From assembly GCA_036172665.1 (NCBI GenBank), contig CM069877.1, forward strand, positions 11,614,501-11,678,500: DNA of 64,000 bases, read 5' to 3'. A program made the position numbers and the translations under genes. This DNA comes from Prosopocoilus inquinatus (taxonomy: Eukaryota; Arthropoda; Insecta; Coleoptera; Lucanidae). The notes under the pieces were generated by a model. That model was not told the DNA's origin and ran no database searches. It worked only from the letters and a program-made list of their open reading frames with translations. Every line of letters starts with the position of its first letter. The stretch's first letter is position 1. Shown here piece by piece: positions 20,174 to 30,960 of this stretch.

Positions 20174-21452
20174 GTGAGTTTTTGTATCTTCTATCACATC
20201 ACATCACATCACAAGTGTAGGTTCCGCAGCGCACAGACAATACGTTATATAGTACAGGAACTAGCGGGTCATTCTACTTTTATCAAGAAGACGTCTGCGA
20301 TTTTTTTTTTCTCTGAATGGATTCGTATCGAAGTCATGTCTGTCTCGTCGACGACAACCTACTTTCTCTTCTTTTTCCAGCGTCAAGTTTCATCGCCACA
20401 CCACACACTCTGTGTATTACAACATAATACAAAACGGCAACGGCGATTAATCAATTGATTTTGGCAATTAACGCTTGCGGAAATAATCCCGACGACGAAG
20501 TTGAGTTTATTTTGTAGGTACCGTCGCGTTACGTCAAATCGAAAGCAAGCATCATGTGCTCCAATTATAAAAAAGAAAAAAAAAAGAAAAACAAATTACT
20601 ATTTTTAATTAATTCGGCGGGGCGATTAAGATTTTTACTGTAGGTATAACGTATAGTATGTAGGAGTTTATACATTGTGATCGAAGCTTGCGAAGATTTC
20701 TCTTTATCGTTCGGTTGATAACGCCGTTGCATCTTGCTATTAGATAACAAGATTACGACATAACCACTAAAAAACACGGGACCGTTCCGCTTCTTTAAAA
20801 CTCCGCTTGAAATTATGTGGGGTGATTTATTACGTTGGTATTAACCTTGGCTGATATCAAGGTTACAATGATTAGGTTGGCCGCCCGTCACTTTTACCGT
20901 GCGCGTTTGATCTTTCCTTTTCTATCAATCGCCTCTTCGCCATGCTTTTTTCTTTTTCTTTTTTTTTCTCCGATAGGTTGGCACGCGTTGTTAATTTTTT
21001 TGTTTACGAAGAAGAAATTGCTAAATACCGAAGCCGCCTGCAAATCGCGCTTAGGCGGGGATTTTTTTTTTCGTTTCGAAGCCCCCCGTTTTGGTAACCG
21101 TAACCGGTCAGTGTCGAAATCTTCTTCAAGTTCGAAGACCTTTTTTTTTTAATCGCCTAGGCTTTGCATTCGTCGGCCGTTTTCGACTTATGTTATGAAG
21201 GATTAGTTTGGTTATTAGATCGCCGAGGAATTCAGAAAAGAATGCTGTAATCGCTTAATTCTTTGAAAAATAGCTTTCAGTTTAGACGTACGCACACGCT
21301 TGCGTTGCACAATGTTATGAAATCGCGTTGTTTTCTTCTTTTTTTTGGCGGATGTTTTTGTATAAGGCGTCTGAAAAAGATAGCATACAATGCTAGGCCC
21401 CGTTTGCATCAGAGAATAACTTTAATTGCGATTATTTGCCATGGATTCAACT
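20174..21452 (+). other. Start of a presumed long intron; nothing recognised
   Basis: Moderate GC, CATCACATCACATCACA short repeat at 20200-20211, poly-T tracts. The 105-residue frame at 20835-21152 is Phe/Arg-rich and has no recognisable motif. Confidence 0.35.
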
Positions 21453-21462
21453 GTTATAATTA

Positions 21463-21603
21463 CAGGACGGAATTATATATTTTGTTCGGTTTATTTTGAA
21501 TGAGGCGGCAACGAACGTGTGTGTATTCTCACGTCGCTACAGCGTCAAAAGTTTGCCGCGTCGTTCGTTTTTAATCGAACAAAATATATAATTCCGTTCC
21601 CTA
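21463..21603. mobile_element. Short MITE with 10-bp target duplication, copy 2
   Basis: Same family as 2285-2425, opposite orientation: starts CAGGACGGAATTATATATTT and ends ATAATTCCGTTCCCTA. Flanks GTTATAATTA (21453-21462) and GTTATAATAA (21604-21613) match at 9 of 10 bases. Confidence 0.8.
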
Positions 21604-22151
21604 GTTATAATAATCGTTTCTATGGAGTTAACTGGCGCTTAAATTTTTAACTGGAAGTGGAAGAGTTTGTCGATTTCAAGTTTGGCTATTTTGGTTATCA
21701 CTTATCAGATATCTGAGGAATTTAGAAAAGAATTCACCGCTCGTGTTCATTCTTTGTAAAATAACTTTGTCCTAGACCTAGACGTATGTACGTTATACGG
21801 CATTATAAAATGCGTTGCTTTCTTCTTTTTCTTGTGGTTGCTGTTGTATAAGGTGTCCATGAAAGATTGTAGGCAGTGTTCGGGTTCTTGCGACGACAGT
21901 CCTGACAGGGTTGCCAGACTTTTCTTGAAAACTGCAGTCGAACCTATTCCAAAAAGTTACCCAATTACGCCAAACACCGAAAAGTAAAAAAATAGGAGTA
22001 TCAATTAATTAATGTTAGTAGTAAATAAATGAAAAAGAAAAAAAAAATAAATTTTTGGTAATAATAAAATAACATAAAGCAATACCATCTTAACATTTTC
22101 GGATTAGAAGTGTCATGATTAAAAAACGAAACGGATACTTAATCATACAAA

Positions 22152-22356
22152 TGTAATTGAAATTAACCTCCGCCCACAATAATTTTTATATCCGTAGATA
22201 CGTATTTCGGCAGCTAAGCTGCCATCTTCAGTACGCTACCAACTTAAAAGTAGCACAAAAAAGTCTAAAAACAACGTAATCACACTGACAAAATAATAAA
22301 AATAGGTTTAACATTTTTATAAAAATTATTGTAGGCGGAGGTTAATTTCAATTATC
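22152..22356. mobile_element. Inverted-repeat element enclosing hammerhead family 2
   Basis: Arms GAAATTAACCTCCGCC..ACAATAATTTTT and AAAAATTATTGT..GGCGGAGGTTAATTTC bracket about 140 bp with the ribozyme motif next to the left arm. It resembles the 3' ends of Penelope-like elements and is probably a tiny derivative. Confidence 0.65.
22193..22235 (-). ncRNA. Hammerhead ribozyme-like motif, family 2
   Basis: On the minus strand: stem I CGUA with UACG; core CUGAAGA (22231-22225); one extra U; stem II GGCAGC/GCUGCC with UUA loop; GAAA; stem III AUAC/GUAU, self-complementary; cleavage triplet AUC with H17 at 22197. Stems are perfect. The single unpaired base before stem II is shared with the Penelope-like copies at 33.3 and 34.9 kb. 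Confidence 0.68.
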
Positions 22357-22439
22357 TCTTAAACCACAGTCTCCTTTACTATTTTAGGTTATACAAATGT
22401 AATTAATTTGACAGTTGTCAAGGCGAACTATTCTTTTAT

Positions 22440-23770
22440 GTTTTGCTGAAAATAGGAGCAGAAAGGAACAAAATAAAATTCAAGCGATGAACAAAGATAT
22501 ACGAATAATAAAAATAATGAGACAATTAGGGTTTCCTGTAATTTTTATTTCTCCAGAATGGTATTTTGCTTAACTAAGAATAAAGATATACGAAGAGCAA
22601 GATAGACGAAACAAACAACAAAAACAAATATAAAATCGCCGATTTGGAATATCAAAAATCAGAACAAAAAGAAAAAACAAATAAACCTGCGAAAAATTAG
22701 AGACAAAAGAGAAACGAAAAAAAAAACAGCAATAAACTACATAAGGCAAGAAAAAAAAACAAAAGAAGATTGACAACACCAAGTCGTACGAAAAAGCAAC
22801 AGTTTTGCGGACGAATCAAAAAGATCGTAGAAAATAAAAGCTGTAAAAATGGAGCAGAAACGAACGAAAGAAAATTAAAAAAATAATTAAAAAGAAAACA
22901 AATTAACCTACAAAGAAAATCAGAAAGAGAAGAGAAATGAAAGAAACAGGAACAAAATATCAGGCATGAAGCGAAAACAAAACAAAAGAAGGTGACAACA
23001 CCAAGCTGAAATAAAAGCAAACTATAAAAATGACAATAATACGGTTTAAAGAAAAACAAACGAATGACGAAATACAGTGCATAAAACAAAAGAGCACATC
23101 TGTGATGGACACGAAACAAATGAAAAACAATAAGTGGCGAAAAAGCGTCAATAAAATGCGAAGAATCAATTCGGTAAGAAAAGCAAAAAAGAAATTCGTA
23201 GTAATCACGAAAGTTTAAAAAAGAGAGAATAAAAAACAAGAGAAAATAGATGATTAAGTTGAACTGAAAAACAAATGAATCTCAAGAAAAAACTAGTAAA
23301 AAACAAAAATACCACGATACTAAAATTGATAAATTATGAAAATCAGCGTCAGTTATTACAAATAAAAACAAAATCGATGGAAACAAAAGAGAACTGTAAA
23401 AAGGAATAATTAAAATACGAAAACCAATTCATTAATTTAACGCTTAAACAGCGACATCCTACGATCGCTTTTTGATCTGATATTGCATTTGAGAATATCC
23501 TTGGTCAAGTCGTTTTGGTTTGCAGTGGAACTCTCGAGTTACGCTTCTGCTGATGAAGCCCCAAATAGAGCTGAAACAGCTGTACAGGGGCTGCTCGAGG
23601 GAACCATTGCAGTCAAAAACGATTTGTAATAAAATTTGATGAAAACCAATTTGATGAAAAATGCGAAAAACAGAAGAAATATGAATAGATAAATAACGAT
23701 GCTTCGGACGAAAATTTTTGTAAGTTAAGAAACTAACAGGAAATATCAATTCTTTAAAACAAAAGAGAAA
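22440..23770. repeat. A-rich degenerate repeat array
   Basis: Strongly A-rich on +, with recurring GAAACGAA/AAACAAA-type motifs. It reads open on the minus strand as Phe/Leu/Ser-rich frames, an effect of composition. Its sense resembles the inverse complement of the T-rich arrays at 25.1-28.5 kb, and it contains one hammerhead unit. Confidence 0.6.
23521..23612 (+). ncRNA. Hammerhead ribozyme, family 4, with long stem I
   Basis: Core CUGAUGA (23550-23556); stem II AGCCC/GAGCU around CAAAUA (one mismatch); GAAA (23573-23576); self-complementary stem III ACAG/CUGU; cleavage triplet GUA (H17 23584); stem I CUUCUG/CAGGGG. Stem I then extends: internal loop UUACG/CUG, eight pairs CUCUCGAG/CUCGAGGG, AA/AA, then GCAGUGG/CCAUUGC. 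The same outer pairing occurs in the copy at 62.8 kb, which argues for a selected fold rather than chance. Confidence 0.78.
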
Positions 23771-24005
23771 GAAAGAAATATGAAATGAACAAAAAAAAGC
23801 AAAAAAAACGAATTTTTATTTCAGTTGGCAACATTGAATGCGTAACACTTAAATACACTTAGGTTCGGTTTATTCTTCATAAATTAACTTTAACTTTAGT
23901 ATCTTGCTGCAGAAGCAATTATAAAAATAATTGTTGCTATAGAAATAAAGTAACAATTAAGCTAAACTAAACTTGCAATGATTGAACCGAGCTTTCATTC
24001 ATTTA

Positions 24006-24133
24006 GGGCCATTTGCACCACTTTCAGTTAAAATTTAAGGTCCACTTAGCTTCATAGAAACGTTTGTTACAATAATTATTTCTATGGAGTTAAGTGGAGC
24101 TTAAATTTTAACTGAAAGTGGTGCAAATGGCCC
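24006..24133. mobile_element. PIF/Harbinger-type MITE
   Basis: 128 bp, GGGCCATTTGCACCACTTTC at one end and its complement at the other, arms of about 55 bp with three mismatches, flanked by TTA on both sides (24003-24005, 24134-24136), as expected for PIF/Harbinger. Confidence 0.85.
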
Positions 24134-24411
24134 TTAATTCCAATTATTTGACAGATGACTTAATTCAAAATTTCAGTTGTCTTTTCAGAATTGCCAACAA
24201 CTATTACAAAATCATGGCTTACTCTAATTAAAAATATTAAAAATCATCAGGTATTAGGATGTAGGATTTTGTTGATAGTCGTATGTGAGGACAACCAATT
24301 TAACCCAAATCAGACGCCAAAAGCCAAAGAAGATTTTTAAACGCTGAAATTTGTATAAAATGTAGTTCTAAATGGCAGAATTTCGCTCAATCTGGCAACC
24401 CTGAGTCCTAA

Positions 24412-25120
24412 CATCGCCAGGAGCATGCGCGTTAGAAGAAAGCCCAAAGTTTCTCTTTTGTTGTGCGCGTGTCACTGACGGTTTTAGGTTAGGACGATTC
24501 AAGACTGTCTTTGAGACAACTGGAACAAGCTTTATGTATACAGTTGCGATCATCTCAGTCGAGACCACTGCAAGCTAACTGCGCCCTTATTGACACTGGT
24601 ACCTAAGGATTACAAAACTATCAGTTGGCCTTGATTAGCTTGATCGCGACTGTACACTTGTAGATAATACCCCACACTGTTAAAAATTTCGAAAAATAGC
24701 TTTGGCCTAGATTCGATCTCTCATCAAAACTAACCGTCCGGGGGCTTGAAAAGAATGTTTCATCAAAGAAGTACATAAGTCGTTCTTTTGTAGCTGTCAA
24801 AAATTTAATGTAGAAATCGCTGGAAAATATTTAGGTAATGTATTTTGTAAACGCAGATAATTCGAGAAAACCACAGAATTGGCGTCCTTAGGTTAGACGA
24901 GGTGGTAATTGGAAGAAATTAAATTAAAGGCGTGAAGTGTGGTTAATAAAATAAATATTTTCAACATCATTGTTTTCCTCCTTCTGGATAATAACTGTGG
25001 AGACGTCTACCTTATTTAGCAATTTAGTGAGAATTCAAGGTTGACCCATTTTCGAGATGTAGACATTTGGCATTAAATACAAAAAACGAATTTCTAATTT
25101 AATTATTTCAATAATTATGT
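24412..25120. other. No gene recognised
   Basis: Mixed unique-looking sequence; a short minus-strand frame at 24368-24568 has no motif. Confidence 0.35.
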
Positions 25121-25124
25121 TTTT

Positions 25125-26450
25125 TTGAGTTTTCTTGTTGAATTATTTTTTGTATTTATAGTTTTCTGTTATTTTCTATTAGTTTTTTTTTGTCGAATTA
25201 TATTACTATGTGTATGTCTATTGTTTTTTTTATTCACTTTATGTCTTAGTCCAATACTCATGCTTAATTTATTTATTCTTCACTTTTCGTGTTTCTTCAT
25301 ATTTCAGGTTCGTCGTAGGCGAATCAGTTTTCTTTTGTTTTCTTTCTGTGGATTTGCTTTTTCTTCTTAGCGTTGATTATTTCGTCGTTTTCTATTATTA
25401 TTATTTTTCACTTTTTTAGTTATATTTATGTTTTCCTTCAGTGTTTTTTTTTGATTTTTTTTTTGTAATTGCGGCATGCACTTGTTTTTATTGTCTTTTA
25501 TTTTTCGAAAACCTTTCGTCGCAGTTGTTTCGTTTTTCAGATTTGAATCAGGTTTATTTTGTTTATCTTTTTTTGTTGTCAAATTATTTTTTTTTGCTGT
25601 TATTATTGCATTGTTTCTGTGGGGAGCATTTTTTTCTGTGTATTTGCAATGTTCTTTTGTTTTTGTTTTGTCGTTCGTCTTTTGTTTTCTAAATGCCTCC
25701 CATCGTAGTTGTTTCGTTTTTCACTTTTGAATCAGTTTTCTTTTGCTTGTTTTTTTTTAGTCGAATTATTTTTTTGCGGTTATTATTGCATTGTTTCTGT
25801 GGGGAGTATTTTTTTGTATGTATTTGCTATGTTCTTTTTGTTTTTGTTTTGTCGTTCGTCTTTTGTTTTGTAAATGCCTTCCATCGTAGTTGTTTCGTTT
25901 TTCAGTTTTGAATCAATTTTCTTTTGCTTGTTTTTTTTTTGTTGTTGTCGAATTATTTGTTTTTGCGGTTATTAGTGCATTGTTTCTCTAGGGAATATTT
26001 TCCACTATTTGCAATGTTCTTAAGTTTTTTGTTTTCTCGTTTGTCTTTTGTTTTCTAAATGCCTTCCATCGCATTTGTTTCGTTTTTCAGTGCTGAATCA
26101 GTTATCTTTTCTTTTTCTTTGTTGTCGAATTATTACATTTTTTGCGGTTATTGTTGCATTGTTTCTGTAGGGAGTATTTTTTTTTGTATATGCAATGTGC
26201 TTTTGTTTTCTGTTTTTGTTTTGTTGTTTGTCGTTTATTTTCCAAATGCCCTTCGTTTCAGTTGTTTCGTTTTTCAATTTCTTGGAAGGTTTTCTTTTGT
26301 TTTGTTTTTTGGGGCGTTTATTATTGCGTTTTTTTGTTGTAATTTCATCTGTTTTGTTTTGTCGTTCGTCTTCTTTCGTTTTCCAAAAAAAAAAAACTCA
26401 GTCGCGTCGCAGTTGTTTCGTCAATTTTCTTTTGTTTTTTTTTTGCCATT
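25125..26450. repeat. T-rich tandem array, unit about 185 bp
   Basis: The block CTTCCATCGTAGTTGTTTCGTTTTTCAG recurs at about 25507, 25692, 25872, 26056, 26243 and 26400, spacing 180-187 bp, with GCGGTTATTATTGCATTG and GTCGTTCGTCTTTTG in each unit. Phe/Val-rich frames across it are composition artefacts. Confidence 0.8.
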
Positions 26451-27288
26451 TTGCTTTTAGTATTTCATTGTTTGTTGGGTTAATACTTTGTTTACCTATT
26501 TATATTTTCCGTTAGTGTTTTTTTCTTTTATAGGTAGGTACAGTTTATAACTGTGTGTATTCTTTTTCTTAGTGTTTCTTGGTTAACTGTATTTTAGTTT
26601 TCTTTTGTTGCCTGACTTGTCAATTTTTGTATTCAAAGTTTTGCTTTCTTTTCCTTTGGCTGAATCGAACTTTTGTTCAGGTATTTATTTAGTTTTCTTT
26701 TGTTTTCTGTTTTCCGTCGGAGGTGAATCAGTTTTCTTTGTTTTTTTTTGTTGTTAAATTATTATTATTATTTGCCGTTTATTTTTGGCTTTGCTTTGTT
26801 TTTTGTACTTTTTTTGAGAAGCTTTTTTCGTATTGATGAAAGACACTCTTTTGTTTTCTGTATTTCCTTTGTCGTTTGTCTTTCATTTTCCAAAAACCCT
26901 CCGCCGCAGTTGTTTTGCCGATTTTATTTTTATTTTTTGTTACAATTTTCTATAATATTTTCGTTGGCTTTTGTTTCTTTTATGGAAATATTTTTGAATG
27001 TTTCCTTCACATGTTTAAAGTTTTCCTTTGTTTCCGTTAGTCTTTTGTTAGTCTATTCTCCCTCGGAAGTGAATCAACCTTTCCTTATCGATTAATCTTT
27101 TTTTGTGTTTGTTATTCTGTTGTTCTCTGTTGTTCAGTTGCTCAGTTTTTTTTTTCTATTTCTGTTGTTGCTTTGTGTTTTCTATTTCTTTTGTCGCTTT
27201 GTTTTTTCTATTTCTCTTGTTGCTTTGTTTCTTCTATTTTCTTTGTTGCTTTGTTTTTTTTTTGTATTGGTGCCTTTGTTTTGTCATT
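26451..27288. repeat. T-rich degenerate array
   Basis: Continues the T-rich composition, with a diverged unit (CCTCCGCCGCAGTTGTTTT at 26898) and a local short repeat TTTCTATTTCTTTTGTTGCTTTG at 27160-27260. Confidence 0.6.
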
Positions 27289-27477
27289 CGTTTCTTGTTT
27301 TATGAAAACTCTCCGCCGAAGGTGTTTATTTTGTCGGTCTTCTTTTGTTTTGTTTTCTTTTTTATTTATTGGATCAAGAGTTAGTTTTCTCGATTAAAAA
27401 AAATATAAGAATGATATGTTAGAAATATAAAAAATGAGTTGCAACTCAGTTTCGATTGCAGTGAATTTCCCGAGCGT

Positions 27478-27517
27478 CCCCTGAACGGCTGTTTCAGTCT
27501 TATTCGAGCTTCTTCAG
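27478..27517 (-). ncRNA. Hammerhead core, array unit A (degraded)
   Basis: CUGAAGA, AGCUC/AGACU, GAAACAGCCGUU: core bases are kept, stem III has one mismatch, and stem I is not preserved. Confidence 0.5.
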
Positions 27518-27754
27518 TACACTATTCTTATTGCTTTGTTTTTTCTTCATTCGTTCATTTCTTATTTTACGAAAAGTCTCCACCGAAGGTGTTTATTTCG
27601 TCGGTCTTTTTTTGTTTTTTTTTTTTTTTTATTTATTGGAACAAGAGCTAGTTTTCTCGATTAAAAAAAAATATAATTAATTACAGAAAACATTGATATG
27701 TTAGAAATATAAAAAGTGAATTGCAAGTCAGTTTCGATTGCAGTGAATTTCCCC

Positions 27755-27791
27755 AGGACAGATGTTTCAGTCCTATTCGAGGCTTCCTCAG
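27755..27791 (-). ncRNA. Hammerhead core, array unit B (degraded)
   Basis: CUGAGGA, AGCCU/GGACU, GAAACAUCUGUCC; the 3' side of stem I is shortened by a deletion relative to units C and D. Confidence 0.5.
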
Positions 27792-28037
27792 TAAGGGAGT
27801 ACCTATTCTGCTCTGTTTTTTTTTTGTTTCTACTGTTGCTTTGTTTTTTTCTTGTTGCTTTATTTTTTTCTATTTCTTTTAATGCTTTGTTTTTTCTTCG
27901 TTCGTTCGTTTCTTGTTTTACGAAAACTCTCTGCCGTAGGTGTTTATTTCGTCGGTCTTCTTTTCCTTTGTTTTTTTTTATTTTCTGAAATGAGGAAACT
28001 GACTTGCAATGTTTCGATTGCAGTGAATTTCCAGAGC

Positions 28038-28079
28038 GCCCCTGGACAGATGTTTCAGTCCTATTGGAGGCTTCTTCAG
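28038..28079 (-). ncRNA. Hammerhead core, array unit C
   Basis: CUGAAGA, stem II AGCCU/GGACU with one mismatch, GAAACAUCUGUC with one stem III mismatch, then CAGGGG. Confidence 0.52.
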
Positions 28080-28381
28080 TAAGGGAGTACACTATTCTGC
28101 TTTGTTTTTTCCCTATTTCAATTGTTGCTCTGTTTTTTTTTTCTATTTCTATTGTTGCTTTTTTTCTATTTCTTTTATTGCTTTGTTTTTTTCTTCGTTC
28201 GTTTCTTGTTTTACGAAAACTCTCCGCCGAAGGTGTTTATTTCATCGGTCTTCTTTTGTTTTGTTTTTTTTTAATTTATTGAAATAGGATCTAGTTTTCT
28301 TGATTAAAAAAAAATAATTACTTACAGATAACATTGATACGTTGGAAATAGGAGTATAAAAATGAGTTGCAAGTCAGTTTT

Positions 28382-28464
28382 GATTGCAGTGAATTTCCCA
28401 AGCGTCCTCTGGACAGCTGTTTCAGCCCCATTCGAGACTTCCTCAGTAAGGGAGTACACTGCAA
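28382..28464 (-). ncRNA. Hammerhead core, array unit D, best array copy
   Basis: CUGAGGA (28446-28440), stem II AGUCU/GGGCU with wobbles, GAAACAGCUGUC (palindromic stem III ACAG/CUGU, triplet GUC), CAGAGG. The outer helix GAUUGCAGUG (28464-28455) pairs exactly with CACUGCAAUC (28391-28382). The inner end of stem I is mismatched (A opposite C). Confidence 0.6.
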
Positions 28465-28483
28465 TCTAACTGACGTATCTTAG

Positions 28484-28545
28484 ACATCTCGCGGCCAATT
28501 TTTTACCTAAAACTTTAGATAACGAATTGGCCGCGCGATGTCGCC
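28484..28545. repeat. Short hairpin around AATTGGCCGCG
   Basis: ATCTCGCGGCCAATT (28487-28500) faces AATTGGCCGCGCGAT (28525-28539). Confidence 0.55.
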
Positions 28546-28732
28546 ATTTACAATTATACTGATATGTTAGTGAATAAATAAATGTTTCGCTACAATTTTT
28601 TGAAAAACGTTTTTTGATAGAACGTTCGGCTATTTAGTTCCAGGGATTTTATTTTATTTACCTGATTCATGGTTTTATGATTCTCCTTATCTTTGAGAGC
28701 TTGCAAAACTTCTAGAAGACTATGCAGTGACC

Positions 28733-28875
28733 TTTATTCTCGAACCGAGGGAACAAACTCGCAAGAGAACATGACGTCAAAATGACATAGGCTCTCATGC
28801 AAAACTAGTTCAGACGTATTACGTCATTTTGACGTCACGTTCTCTTGCGAGTTTGTTCCCTCGATTCGAAAATAC
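28733..28875. mobile_element. MITE with TGACGTCA in both ends, copy 2
   Basis: Arms GAGGGAACAAACTCGCAAGA and its complement, both with GTCAAAATGAC and TGACGTCA, about 90% similar to the copy in foi intron 2. Confidence 0.78.
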
Positions 28876-30960
28876 AGCCCTAGATGGCGATGATGACTAG
28901 GATATGACAGAATTGACACTTAACGTCATGATGGATGGATGGATGTCATTTAATTTGTAGAGGTTTCACTGTATGAGCATCTTTAATTAAACACCACCGA
29001 AGTATCCCTTTCTGCATCATAGAATAACAACTGATATTTATACTTACTTCATGTTTAAATAAATATCAAAGTAGGCTTGTTTTTGTTCCCAATAGAGTCA
29101 TTGCATTTTTTTTTTTTGGCGAATGTACAAATATGTGGTTATTTTTTTAAGTGAATACGAAAAATAAAAATGAAATAAAACGACAATATGACGACTACTT
29201 TCTAGTCGAACCTCGACCGCAATAATCGCCGGCGTTTCCTGTTAAAACCCGAGACGGGAAAGGTTCTTTTTCTCTGGCCAGATAAGGTTCCGGATGACTA
29301 AGCGCCTTAAGAAGAAACAGAATCCGCCAGAGAACGCGTAAGAACCAGTAATAAGATACACGATAATATCTATAAATATTTCAAATCCATGAACTTTATC
29401 GTCGCCGTTAAGTGGAAAAGTGCACATAAAAGTGTAGCTAGTTGATTGTGTAATCCGGTGAAAGCTACCGCGACGAGAGTTTACTTTTTTTTTGTTAAGT
29501 CAAGGATTAAACTGTAAACCCTGTATATAATAGTATCTTGATTAATTACAGTAGATATCGAAATGGAAATGCAGTTGGTTATGCCCCGAGTTTCTTATAC
29601 GCTTCAACTTAAGGAAACTTCTTAGGGGAATTCCCTGTTCCCTCTTCTTTTATTTTATTCCATCGAAACGACAGAACAAGCAACATTTATCTGCTCTCAA
29701 GGAAATGCAAGTGCAATAACTTAAAACGAGCTTTAATTTGTGTTGTTTGAAATATCTCTATAATCTGACGAGTCAGCCAATCGGTTGATCCATCAATAAT
29801 ATCGGATGAATCAGCAGTTCCTTGATGTAATACAGGGTTAGTCGTATTCCCTCCTCCACCCCCGAATATTTTTTGATGTTTTTGTTTAACTTCTTTGTAA
29901 CTGGTACGAATTTCCATTTTTCTCTACCTTTAAATGAAACATCCAGTATATTTTTCTACATTTTATAACAGCCCTATTTAGTTTTAGTTTCCTTAACAAG
30001 ATGTTTTGTAGGTAAGATCTGTGACCAGCCTGTATAGTGAAAAGATGTTTTGTATAGGTAAGATTTGTGAGTAACCTGTATACAGGGTAGACCGTTTAAG
30101 TTGACATTGCGTAATACTTCACGTAACGTCAGAGGAAACAAATGTGTTTTACTTCGAGGATGCTTTTTCAAGGTTATTTGGAAGTCTTGCCCACGTTCTT
30201 TGAAAAGGTAAACTCCTCAAATTTGTTGCAATTTATTCTTCTTGTACTTTTGCGTAACAAAATTGCAAAAATCTCAACGTTTCACTATCGTTTGACAACT
30301 TCTGTAAAGATAAATCACTTTGTAATATAGGTAACTTCTCTGAGGATGGTTCAAATGAATGCAAAACTTTGTTTTCTAAGCTTAAACCCTATACAGGTAA
30401 CTAGTCTGATTATTGACTCCTCTTGTCTTCTATTTTTTTGTTCGTTTATTTATTATTATTAATTTTTTTTTTAATATTTTGCAGCCACATTTACATTTAT
30501 AATAAATACTAGCTTTGAAATAATCAATTTCTTTTTTTTTCGATGTTTATCGCAGGATCCTACAGTGTTGGCATGCGGTCAATATTTGTTTCGCAATCAG
30601 AAAAAAGTCACGTTGTATAATATTTGGCGAACCTTTTATTTAGATTTTTCAATTGCCGCCTGTTAATTAAAACTTGTTGAAAGAAAGCAGCTGCGTGATT
30701 AATGATTTTAATAAGTCCTTACTCATTCTCTTTTCGGTGAGGTTTCGTTTTTCTTTTTGTCTGACGACGAGAGAATTCTGGTTTTACGGAAACTTCGCGT
30801 TTCAGATTAATTTGTTTAGAAAATCGGTGAGATATTTCAAAATTCCGCAGTTTTTAACATTATTTTTCTGTTGTCAGAAACTTTTGTTTTGCACGAGGCA
30901 ACATTCTTTCATATTTTGAATTGTGTGAGGCAAATAGTGTCCTTACGTCAACAGTAATTT
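28876..30960. other. No gene recognised; possibly unique sequence
   Basis: Includes a higher-complexity stretch at 29160-29440 with several GATA motifs (CCAGATAAG, TAAGATAC) that could be regulatory, and two copies of a GATGTTTTGT..GGTAAGAT block at 29998 and 30042. No convincing ORF. Confidence 0.35.

Larger units (their letters stand above)
21906..24403. mobile_element. hAT-like element, 2.5 kb, carrying an A-rich array
   Basis: Ends CAGGGTTGCCAGA and TCTGGCAACCCTG are perfect 13-bp inverted repeats, flanked by AGTCCTGA (21898-21905) and AGTCCTAA (24404-24411), 7 of 8 identical. No transposase frame. Inside are a hammerhead-bearing inverted-repeat element, an A-rich degenerate array, a family 4 hammerhead and a PIF/Harbinger MITE. 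Confidence 0.78.
27289..28470 (-). repeat. Tandem array of about 270-370-bp units, each with a hammerhead core
   Basis: The GAAAACTCTCCGCC..GGTG block starts units at 27304, 27571, 27922 and 28215 (spacing 267, 351, 293). Each unit then has ATTAAAAAAAAT, TTGATTGCAGTGAATTTCC and, on the minus strand, a hammerhead core near 27511, 27785, 28073 and 28440. Core bases and stem II survive in most units, but the stem I 5' strand (CCCUUA) pairs poorly, so activity is doubtful. The design resembles tandem retrozyme arrays known from animals. Confidence 0.72.

Noticed and set aside
22570..23239. Long minus-strand frames (up to 180 codons) rich in Phe, Leu, Ser and Cys
   Set aside because: They read an A-rich degenerate array; composition alone removes stops, and no domain or start context is present.
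25125..28287. Many overlapping Phe/Val/Cys-rich frames on +
   Set aside because: They follow the 185-bp and 270-370-bp tandem units, are open in several frames at once, and look like translations of T-rich satellite DNA.
27478..28464. Claim that all four array hammerheads are active
   Set aside because: Core bases survive but the stem I 5' strand is changed next to the cleavage site and stem III or II is mismatched in several units.
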